NCBI GenBank assembly: GCA_013375455.1
Contig: JABXJT010000056.1
Span: 1 to 29,822 of the forward strand
Direction of reading: 5' to 3'
Origin: Candidatus Helarchaeota archaeon
Lineage (GTDB): Archaea > Asgardarchaeota > Lokiarchaeia > Helarchaeales > HEL-GB-A
DNA length: 29,822 nt
The translations under genes were made by a program, and so were the position numbers. Below the pieces are notes generated by a model, which was not told the origin of the DNA, did no database searches, and worked only from the letters and a program-made list of their open reading frames with translations. Position 1 is the first letter of the stretch, and every line of letters starts with the position of its first letter. Shown one piece after another: positions 15,801 through 21,566 of the stretch.

Positions 15801-18533
15801 ATCAACATCCTCCGTGAAACTATACGTGCCGAGGTAATCGACTGGACCAACATCCATGTTCCGATTGGGATAATATCCAGGCGCCCACGAAAAATCAATG
15901 GCATCCAAATAATGGTAGTAATCTCCATCGACACTCGCGGTTGAAAAATGCGTTCTATTAATTCCACTAATGGGGGCGATTCGAAATCCGTAACTGTATC
16001 CAGACCCGTATTGCGTCTCATCTACTTTTACTTGCCACCCAAAACCATTCCAATCTATTTTAAGATGATAGAACATATCATTTGAGATGGGACAAATAAC
16101 ATGGGGTGACCCATCATCATAATTGAGGTTTCCACTATCTAAATTCATGTAAATTACAGTACTTACGCCTTCATATAGGTACATTCGAAAATATTTTGAA
16201 CTATCGGAGGTTTGAATGAAATACTCTATCGTGCCCATTGCTTGGTTAGAAAAGGTATCTTCTAATTGCCAATACTGCCCGGAAACAGTACCACCATCAT
16301 AACCCTCTAGAACTTTTTTGTGAGACTCCTTCTCTGAAATAACAGTAATTGCGCAAGTGGGGCCTTCAAATACATTCCAATTGGCAGGATCACTCCCGTC
16401 TGCATCCTCCGTGAAGCTATAAACCCCAAGGTAATCTACCGCCTCGTAGGGCGTGGATTCCATGTTCCGGTGCAGATAATAGCCAGGCGCCCAGGAGTAA
16501 TCGACCGCATCGATCCACACGCTCCCATTCATATTGTTGGCTTGGGGCCATCCATACCCAAATTGGTCACCACTTAGCGACGCTTGTACAAATCTGAAGC
16601 TTAAATCATCCCCAATTTGAATTCCATCCTGAAAAAGGTCGTAGGTATCCGTGGTACAATTGAACACCACGCGGTAATGTTGCCAGACATCCGCCGTCCA
16701 AGTGGCCCCCGTATCAGTCCAAGTCGGAAGTCCCACTCCATATTGTATCGCATTCCCACTTTCAAAGAACGCAAAAAGATAACCTAGATTCGAGCCAATG
16801 CCGCTGACTTGGAAACAGATGGGATCACCCCCAGCATTCCAGACTGGTATTTCATGGATGTTGATCCAAAACTCTACCGTACCAGCCGTTTGAGGAACTG
16901 CCCAAGGATTGTTCTCCATTACACAAGATTGTGGAGTTGCGGCATTATCCATTTCTAGGTAAGCAACTCTATTACGCCCCGCCTTCTCAGCGTGCACTTC
17001 AAGCTTCGTATTAACCGATTCAGTTACGACCCAACCATTCGGATCAGCACCCGTCAAATCATCCGTGAAGCTGAAGGCTCCCGCATAATCCATCAAACCA
17101 AAGTACATGTTCCGGTTGGGATAATACCCAGAGTCCCACGAATAGTCAACCGCATCAAAATACACCGTTCCAGGATTGTTATTAATAAAAATTCTCGTGT
17201 AGGTCGCTGGGTTCATAAAAGTTCCGGACACTGGCCCCAATTCGACGCCATTCAGCCATATCCGGAAAGAATTGCTTGTCATGGGTCTAATCCGAAGGTG
17301 ATGCCAGAAATTTTCTGCCAGCCCCGATAAATTCTCTGAAGTGGCACCTCCGTTATAAACATTATAAAAAGTATTTTCCCCGAAGCGGAGTTGCATCCAG
17401 ATGTAACTGCCTGGACCGGGACCGGTGTTCTGAATGTCGATATCCATCCGCGAGCCAGTTTCCCCATAGATCCATAGCTCAATTTCACTACCATCCCCCG
17501 GAGTCCTACTCCCAAAGATCTGTTCTGCGGCCGGAGAACTCGAAACGAAAGTAAGATTCACCACGTTTCGGTGTAGGTCCTTTTCAGCAGACACCTCCAC
17601 GTTAGATCCTGCTGGTTCGATAGTCGTCCAACCCGCTGGGTCCGATCCCACTACATCATCCGTGAAACTATACGTGCCGAGGTAATCGACTGGACCAACA
17701 TCCATGTTCCGGTTCGTGTAGTAACCCGGCGCCCAGGAGTAATCAATCGCGTCAACCCAGACACGGCAATTGTTATAAGCGAACGGCCCAGAGGTTTGAA
17801 TCGTGACCGTATCAATCCCCGTTGCAGGGAGGTTAAAGCTGAATTCACCTTTATAATCACCATTCAGCCAGTAATTCACTGTATCCGTATTACAGTCGAA
17901 CCCAAGCCGGACATGATACCACGTATCCTCGCTAAAGGGTTCCGTGTATGTGAGGTAGATCCCGATCCAGTTAGTACCCGAGTCCTTCCTGATGATGAAG
18001 TTGATGCTATCTGAACTCCCTTCTTTCAATAAAAGATTGAACTGAGTGTTTGATCTGTAGTTGGCTCGAACCCAGAATTCGACCGTTCCTGCCACTTGAT
18101 CGGGAAATGCATCATCCACGGTGACAATCCCTCCGGGCGCACCAGCACTATTATCATCCCAAAGTTCAACGACCTTTCGATGATTGGTGTTACTAGCTAT
18201 AACATCGCAGTAGGTACTTGCTCCCTCGCTGACTGTCCATCCATTTGGATTACTCCCCACAGTATCCTCCGTAAAACTGTATATCCCGCGATAATTATAA
18301 GGTCCCACATCCGTCAGATTCCAAGAGATAGTGGAATTAGTTGAATCCCCCACATCCAACGCCATATCACCGGGGCTGGTAACGTTAATTGCTGAACTGT
18401 TCAAATTACCATTACCATTTCTTAAAACATCTTGATTTACTTGAACGTTCCCATTTCCCATTCCAAAGATGAAAAAAATACTTCCAAGGAAAATGAATAA
18501 TAATAAAATACCACTAATTTTTCTTTTACTCAT
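12861..18533 (-). CDS. Giant modular surface protein, LamG-like and Ig-like repeats, C-terminal anchor
   Basis: About 1,890 aa. Residue numbers here count from the upstream ATG at 18611. A signal peptide (MSKRKISGILLLFIFLGSIF, from Met27) opens the protein. Five modules of ~200 aa follow (101-1117), each starting DYLGxYSFTEDxxGSDPxGW and ending DAVDYSWAPGYYPNRNM; their beta-rich, concanavalin-like pattern suits carbohydrate or protein binding. Five Ig-like repeats of ~102 aa span 1188-1697, then a NEW3-like beta domain (1700-1800; ENQGNTKLLDLNF), one membrane helix (~1813-1837), a KRR stop and a ~75-residue cytosolic tail. Many N-glycosylation sequons fit an archaeal cell surface. ATG 18533 is chosen because GGTGA lies four bases upstream and the signal peptide starts there; ATG 18611 is close behind a TATA-like box and cannot be excluded. 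It is followed after 21 bp by a winged-helix regulator. Ligand unknown; adhesin or glycan receptor are inferences. Confidence 0.88.
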   Translation of the reverse strand: MSKRKISGILLLFIFLGSIFFIFGMGNGNVQVNQDVLRNGNGNLNSSAINVTSPGDMALDVGDSTNSTISWNLTDVGPYNYRGIYSFTEDTVGSNPNGWTVSEGASTYCDVIASNTNHRKVVELWDDNSAGAPGGIVTVDDAFPDQVAGTVEFWVRANYRSNTQFNLLLKEGSSDSINFIIRKDSGTNWIGIYLTYTEPFSEDTWYHVRLGFDCNTDTVNYWLNGDYKGEFSFNLPATGIDTVTIQTSGPFAYNNCRVWVDAIDYSWAPGYYTNRNMDVGPVDYLGTYSFTDDVVGSDPAGWTTIEPAGSNVEVSAEKDLHRNVVNLTFVSSSPAAEQIFGSRTPGDGSEIELWIYGETGSRMDIDIQNTGPGPGSYIWMQLRFGENTFYNVYNGGATSENLSGLAENFWHHLRIRPMTSNSFRIWLNGVELGPVSGTFMNPATYTRIFINNNPGTVYFDAVDYSWDSGYYPNRNMYFGLMDYAGAFSFTDDLTGADPNGWVVTESVNTKLEVHAEKAGRNRVAYLEMDNAATPQSCVMENNPWAVPQTAGTVEFWINIHEIPVWNAGGDPICFQVSGIGSNLGYLFAFFESGNAIQYGVGLPTWTDTGATWTADVWQHYRVVFNCTTDTYDLFQDGIQIGDDLSFRFVQASLSGDQFGYGWPQANNMNGSVWIDAVDYSWAPGYYLHRNMESTPYEAVDYLGVYSFTEDADGSDPANWNVFEGPTCAITVISEKESHKKVLEGYDGGTVSGQYWQLEDTFSNQAMGTIEYFIQTSDSSKYFRMYLYEGVSTVIYMNLDSGNLNYDDGSPHVICPISNDMFYHLKIDWNGFGWQVKVDETQYGSGYSYGFRIAPISGINRTHFSTASVDGDYYHYLDAIDFSWAPGYYPNRNMDVGPVDYLGTYSFTEDVDGSDPAGFVITEPANSSVQVINEVDGHGKVVRVETTGGTSPDFLNNFADQSMGETYWECWVRGSSGRARIVTQRDDWPNKKSWLSFNYNLNELRSVTLSGASSELISPISPNTWYHIRVQENLNNKLKVWLNGEYKGEFNSYDPQATINQIRIGIYTTSGLCWYDAVDYSWAPGYYPNRNMDYLGELIYAVFENGTRQTEWQDWTGQTQVDYNVSGAGLGVGVHNISLVFNDWDGNWYHDDVIVTVTSGVNEMPNITGVTQDPTSPSYQENVNVTAHVTDDFQVQTVYLESNYTGSLWNYSMTLLSGTQQDGFWNYTITNWPGNRTIAYRIFAIDNGGLSNSSTQYSFGFFDVLEPNIVSVTQVPLAPTYQEAVNVSVRVTDGTQVQAVYLQSNHTGIQTDYSMNLISGTLQDGVWNYVISNYLENSTIVYQILARDVLGNTNTSAQSSFGFFDILEPNIVNVTQVPLAPTYQEAVNVSVRVTDNTQVQAVTIQSNHSGTPTDYSMNLISGTQQDGVWNYVISNYLENSTIVYQILARDALGNTNTSGQFSFGFFDVDEPNIVSVTQIPGVPAYQDIVNVTVRVTDGTEIQSVYIETNYTGVLTTYPMIQVNGTLRDGFWEFSFNSYPLNRDIVYRIYARDALGNTNNSGQNSFGVYDLVDPNIFSYDQDPPVVTILESINITTRVIENLELVSVQLESNHTGSLVNHTMDLLSGTLQDGFWNYTIANWPVNVTIRYRIFATDVAGRTAVTSYTTFGIFPITSYYIPIAVDLEITIGDDQECTISFIFENQGNTKLLDLNFTVSILPPGWTSEPYERYFAELDPSERVTVIFDITGSGIEEDFEYPVVIDFKATIYETGQDITHQIFVIIAGITMWDITLWIIVIVGSVAAVATASFVVIQKRRAAGPKPKPKSFEVLKATMGKNFPGTYSIISGELMERIKSIEGLTDEERELLIRDVMQLDQEEAKKWLDGFEQSLAN
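13521..15050 (-). repeat. Five tandem Ig-like repeats (coding repeat, 306-bp period)
   Basis: Repeats lie at 15050-14742, 14741-14436, 14435-14130, 14129-13821 and 13820-13521. Each has the pattern EPNIVxVTQxPxxPxYQExVNVxVRVTD...VYLxSNxTG...SGTxQDGxWNY...YxIxARDxxGN. Repeats two and three are the youngest pair: 50 bp at 14209-14258 is identical to 14515-14564, exactly 306 bp away. The outer copies are more diverged, a sign of expansion from the middle. Confidence 0.85.
15261..18311 (-). repeat. Five tandem LamG-like modules (coding repeat, ~600 bp period)
   Basis: The modules span 18311-17703, 17702-17106, 17105-16461, 16460-15858 and 15857-15261, each 198-215 codons long. Most of the sequence has diverged, but the module junctions stay close at DNA level: a 53-bp block at 15811-15863 recurs without mismatch at 17659-17711. 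This suggests recent gene conversion or duplication of the junctions, while the ligand-facing parts vary. Confidence 0.8.
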
Positions 18534-18638
18534 TCTATCACCTGACCCTATTCTCAAAAAAAGGATTAAGAGATGAGGATACCCCGTTCCTTTTCTCTTT
18601 TCCTGTCTCATCAGACCTTACTACACTAAGGAATGAAA

Positions 18639-18651
18639 TTGAATATAAGTG
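18639..18651 (-). promoter_or_regulatory. TATA-like box upstream of the giant surface-protein gene
   Basis: On the minus strand, ACTTATATTCAAT lies about 33 bp before the ATG at 18611 and about 110 bp before the preferred start at 18533. A transcript from here would have an ~85-base leader to 18533 or be nearly leaderless for 18611, which is why the start is ambiguous. Confidence 0.35.
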
Positions 18652-18743
18652 CGAGGGGGGCAATTTTCGTAAGAGGGAAAAATAGTAGCTGTGTTAATTT
18701 AACAATGTCCTATGGAGAAAAAAAAGTGATTTGCATGGGGGTT

Positions 18744-20198
18744 TTAATCAATTCCCAATTTTCCGGGATTTAATATTCCGTTAGGGTCCAGAGTATGTTT
18801 AATTGTTTTGAGTAACTGAAAGAAGTGGGGATCTGCCCGGTCCATCATTATTTTGGCGACCCAATTCGGCATTTTATAGGGCATTCCCCCGATATCCAAG
18901 ATCATTTCGACTAATTCCTTACACATTGCAGTAACATCTTGAATGTCTTGCTCGCTAGACTTATTGAAGGGGATTAAAAACCGTTGGACACCGTAATGGC
19001 CATATTTCATTGGGCGGTGGAGGACCCCTGGAACGCGATCATATTTTTTATGGATTTCAATCCCACGCAGGCAACCTTCCAACCAACGAGAAAGTGGCAC
19101 GTAACTACCCACCCATGTGAGCCCTCCCTCCTTTAATAGACCCGGAATTTGAACCGGTAGGTTTATAGGCGTCATCATTTCCTTTCCCATCTCTCCGTAT
19201 TCCTCTGGCCGCAAGAGAACCAGATTGGCATCTTCCTTATCATTGGTCTCATTTACCAACTTAACAAGGAACTTATATTTTGCTCGTAACGCATCTTGAG
19301 AACAACCCCAGAGAGTACAAAGGTTCGCAAAATACAATCCTTCGTATTTGGGCGTAAATCCCATCATTGAGATTAACCCTTCCAGTTTTTCCATGGGGAG
19401 AATGCCTTCAGCAATGGCTGTATTTAAAAGCCCACCTCCAATCTCTTGGCAAATCTGGGAACGGCACAGCTTGAAAATTAGGGAATGATAAATATCTGCC
19501 GGATCCGTTGAAAAAATCATGCAATGTGCTTGAAAAGGAGGTTTAGGCCAAAGCGAAACGCCACACTTCGTTACGATTCCCGTGGTTCCTTGAAATCCAA
19601 TGAAAAGCCCCATCAAATCTGGTAGGGGGGATCGCATGTTCCAAAAGGGTGATATGGCGCACGAACCGACCCGGAGAAGTTCGCCCGTAGCAAGCACAAC
19701 TTCCAAGCCATTGATGTATTCATTCATGCTGCCATATTTATGAGACAGACTCCCAAGCCCATGGAGAAGTGCATTAGCAGTCACGGATGAATAAGGTGGG
19801 GCGAACGGAAATGAATATTCAAATTCCGTTAATTCCTCATCGAGCAATTTTCGGAGATGGCCGAAGGTAAATCCAGGTTCCACCACAATATACATGTTCT
19901 CCCGGTCGATCTCTATTACTTTTTTCATCCGCTTAAAATCTAGGACTATTCCGTGTTCGTATGGAATTGTTAAACCACCCACATTAGAACCTGCCACGTA
20001 AGGCGTAATGGGAATTTTTAATTGATTTGCTAATTTTACAACTTCTTGAACCTGTTCCACCGATTCAGGCATGACGACATAATCTGGAGTAGATGGAGGA
20101 TTCTCGGTCATATCCCGTGAATAAACATAGAGTTCTTCAGGACGATTTGAGACGAAATCCTCCCCAAAAATATTATTTAATTTCTCCAAGACATCCAT
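18744..20198 (-). CDS. FAD-linked oxidase (GlcD/vanillyl-alcohol oxidase-like)
   Basis: This 484-aa flavoprotein of the GlcD/PCMH type oxidises hydroxy acids, alcohols or similar substrates using tightly bound FAD. It shows YVVMPESVEQVQEVVKLANQ and the FAD loop VAGSNVGGLTIPYEHGIVLD, a second FAD contact region (SVTANALLHGLGSLSHKYGS and GFQGTTGIVTKCGV), and the C-terminal HTLDPNGILNPGKLG that closes most family members. There are no iron-sulfur cysteine motifs, so it needs an external electron acceptor. ATG 20198 gives MDVLEKLNNIFG and leaves 13 bp after the upstream SCP2-like gene; an upstream in-frame ATG at 20249 would overlap that gene and add an unusual hydrophobic tail. It shares an operon with the SCP2-like protein, which hints at a lipid-like substrate; this is inference. 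Confidence 0.88.
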   Translation of the reverse strand: MDVLEKLNNIFGEDFVSNRPEELYVYSRDMTENPPSTPDYVVMPESVEQVQEVVKLANQLKIPITPYVAGSNVGGLTIPYEHGIVLDFKRMKKVIEIDRENMYIVVEPGFTFGHLRKLLDEELTEFEYSFPFAPPYSSVTANALLHGLGSLSHKYGSMNEYINGLEVVLATGELLRVGSCAISPFWNMRSPLPDLMGLFIGFQGTTGIVTKCGVSLWPKPPFQAHCMIFSTDPADIYHSLIFKLCRSQICQEIGGGLLNTAIAEGILPMEKLEGLISMMGFTPKYEGLYFANLCTLWGCSQDALRAKYKFLVKLVNETNDKEDANLVLLRPEEYGEMGKEMMTPINLPVQIPGLLKEGGLTWVGSYVPLSRWLEGCLRGIEIHKKYDRVPGVLHRPMKYGHYGVQRFLIPFNKSSEQDIQDVTAMCKELVEMILDIGGMPYKMPNWVAKIMMDRADPHFFQLLKTIKHTLDPNGILNPGKLGID

Positions 20199-20211
20199 AA
20201 AAAACCGCAAC

Positions 20212-20610
20212 CTATACGTTAAAATCCGTAATATCAGCCATTGATTCAATTATCTTAATCATTTCAGTTGTTGCTGGCATGAATCGCATCAATTTTGGGA
20301 GTGGCCCTTTAATGGTGATCTGCTTTCGCTGCACTGCATCCATGAAATTCAAATCACCTTTAATAACCTGCAACCAAATTTCTTTAGGTCCTTCCAAGCT
20401 AAATTCTGCATCTGGATTAAGCCCCTCTTTTATATCTTGGGCTACTCCATCAACCCCTTTCCAATTAAAGGCGATGTCTGCATCAGGAACGTGTATATTG
20501 AAAGATGAAGTTAACCCTTGTGCGAATTCAAGGTAGTCCTCGTTAGAATTGCATCGCTTAGCAAATTCCAGTGCCCATTCCATCGATCCCAATTTTAATT
20601 TTTCTGGCAT
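20212..20610 (-). CDS. SCP2 sterol-binding-like domain protein
   Basis: The 132-aa single-domain protein resembles the SCP2 family, which binds sterols, fatty acyls and other hydrophobic molecules in a pocket. Visible: strands around FNIHVPDADIAFNWKG, then AEFSLEGPKEIWLQVIKGDLNFMDAVQRKQITIKGPLPKLMRFMPATTEMIKIIESM, a textbook order of the W/L helix, the AVxxxxIxIxG strand and the closing helix. There is no signal peptide or membrane helix. It is the first gene of a two-gene unit with the FAD-linked oxidase, 13 bp apart. A GGTGA element lies nine bases before ATG 20610, and a palindrome (20657-20677) lies upstream of the probable promoter. It probably presents a hydrophobic substrate to, or collects a product from, the oxidase; that role is inferred from context. 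Confidence 0.8.
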   Translation of the reverse strand: MPEKLKLGSMEWALEFAKRCNSNEDYLEFAQGLTSSFNIHVPDADIAFNWKGVDGVAQDIKEGLNPDAEFSLEGPKEIWLQVIKGDLNFMDAVQRKQITIKGPLPKLMRFMPATTEMIKIIESMADITDFNV

Positions 20611-20656
20611 TTTATGATCTCACCAAATTAACTAAAAATTCTCTTCTAAAAAAATT

Positions 20657-20677
20657 ATTGCAATGTTGCAATGCAAC
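20657..20677. promoter_or_regulatory. Palindromic candidate operator
   Basis: ATTGCAA-TG-TTGCAAT (20657-20672) is a perfect inverted repeat with 7-bp arms, and it overlaps a second perfect palindrome TTGCA-A-TGCAA (20666-20676). It sits about 50-65 bp before the start of the SCP2-like gene, just upstream of an A/T-rich stretch (20645-20658) that could act as the TATA box. Its position suggests binding of a dimeric regulator that controls the SCP2/FAD-oxidase unit, or the divergent gene at 20788. Confidence 0.45.
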
Positions 20678-20787
20678 CTTGGAAAGCTGAGAAATCTGTC
20701 AGCCTTATTAATTACCGAGGACTTTCTATTATTGATAAGAAAGACTTGATTCTAGGGGAATCAATTTTGTAGGAATGAGACTATAAA

Positions 20788-21276
20788 ATGAATTGCAAGA
20801 ACTGCGGGATACTTCTTGGCACGAAAACTCATTTCTGCAAGCAATGCCTCGATAAACTCCTTATTTCTATGAAGAGCCTGAACTCTTATACAGCTAAAGG
20901 TCTCAATTGCAAAAGTATATTTCCCGAACCGCATTATCAAGCCATGCCTATCCATTTAATTGCAGATCTTGAGGATGCCATGACTTGTGTTGAAAATGAA
21001 TTGTGGACTCCCTTGATGCTAATGAATGCACGGATCCTCGAATCTGAGTTGAAAGGTTACATCCATGAAGTCCTAGGGATTGATCTTGAATTAAACGGAC
21101 TAATGGATTGTTATATTTTGTTTCGGGAGAAGAATTATCCCGATGTGTTTTTAAATTTCATATTAAAATTGACAATGCCTAATAAGCAGCGTCGGTTTGA
21201 GGCTGAAGAAACCCTTGATGCTTTTCAAAAAATGCTAAACATCGTGACTCGGAAATATAACTGCCATAAGGAATGA
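20788..21276 (+). CDS. Small zinc-ribbon protein of unknown function
   Basis: The 162-aa protein opens with a CxxC...CxxC zinc ribbon (Cys3, Cys6, Cys17, Cys20; MNCKNCGILLG and HFCKQCLDKL). The rest is predicted helical, with LIADLEDAMTCVENELW and RRFEAEETLDAFQKMLNIV as amphipathic stretches. I do not recognise a family for the body. It has no membrane helix or signal peptide. The frame, a clean ATG and normal codon use argue for a real gene. It diverges from the SCP2-like gene and ends a few bases before the left end of the IS605-type remnant. There is no HUH or transposase motif, so I do not count it as part of that element. A nucleic-acid or protein-interaction role for the ribbon is possible but unproven. 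Confidence 0.7.
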   Translation: MNCKNCGILLGTKTHFCKQCLDKLLISMKSLNSYTAKGLNCKSIFPEPHYQAMPIHLIADLEDAMTCVENELWTPLMLMNARILESELKGYIHEVLGIDLELNGLMDCYILFREKNYPDVFLNFILKLTMPNKQRRFEAEETLDAFQKMLNIVTRKYNCHKE

Positions 21277-21398
21277 GTATATTTTACCACTGTCGAAAGC
21301 CGCTCCCTTTAGGAAGTGGATGGGATAAGAATACAGTATATCTCAGTTGTGTATTAGTCTTGTTCCTCATGCTACTCATAATACTTTCAGGCATCTCT

Positions 21399-21411
21399 CA
21401 TATTTATATAG
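21399..21411 (+). promoter_or_regulatory. TATA-like box inside the IS605-type remnant
   Basis: CATATTTATATAG is the best TATA-like sequence in this gap. A transcript starting about 25-30 bp downstream (around 21432) would run through the TnpB-tail region and the right-end hairpin, so it could express the omega-RNA-like scaffold on its own. Confidence 0.35.
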
Positions 21412-21453
21412 AACCAACTCCAATAATAATTTAAGAAACTCATATCTGTCTGA

Positions 21454-21564
21454 TATGCTACCGTAGGGACTACGGGAAGTCACGCCTCTGGAGATCGTGT
21501 AAGTCCTGCGCTCGCAGGCAGTGGTCAAGGAAGGAGGAATCCAACTGCCTTTAGGCAGTGGTAG
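21454..21564 (+). pseudogene. TnpB C-terminal remnant
   Basis: An open stretch ending in TAG (21562-21564) translates, from 21460, as TVGTTGSHASGDRVSPALAG and then SGQGRRNPTAFRQW. The (T)VGTTGxxAxGD opening followed by a Gly/Arg/Pro-rich tail that runs into the right-end hairpin is the usual C-terminus of archaeal IS605-family TnpB (OrfB). An in-frame stop at 21451-21453 ends the frame upstream. The RuvC-like core and the zinc ribbon are gone, so no nuclease can be made. Confidence 0.65.
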
Positions 21565-21566
21565 TT
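21460..21566 (+). ncRNA. Omega-RNA (reRNA)-like scaffold at the right end
   Basis: In IS200/IS605 elements the guide RNA of TnpB is made from the 3' end of tnpB plus the right end; its last bases meet host DNA, which serves as guide. Here three stems can be drawn: CCGTAG/CTACGG at 21461-21475, CCTGC/GCAGG at 21505-21518, and ACTGCC/GGCAGT at 21544-21559. The decamer AGGCAGTGGT occurs twice (21516-21525 and 21553-21562), so the strand ACTGCC could pair with either copy, as in a pseudoknot or switch. The guide would begin at about 21567 and read the 3' end of the DUF362 gene. Expression is not shown by sequence alone. Confidence 0.5.

Noticed and set aside
16992..17330. Open frame of 112 codons antisense to the giant surface gene
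   Set aside because: It lies wholly inside a strongly coding frame on the other strand and has no recognisable motif or ribosome site.
20788..21276. Zinc-ribbon protein as the transposase or accessory gene of the IS605-type remnant
   Set aside because: No HUH/Tyr transposase or RuvC motif; the gene ends before the left hairpin, and its zinc ribbon is at the N-terminus, unlike TnpB.
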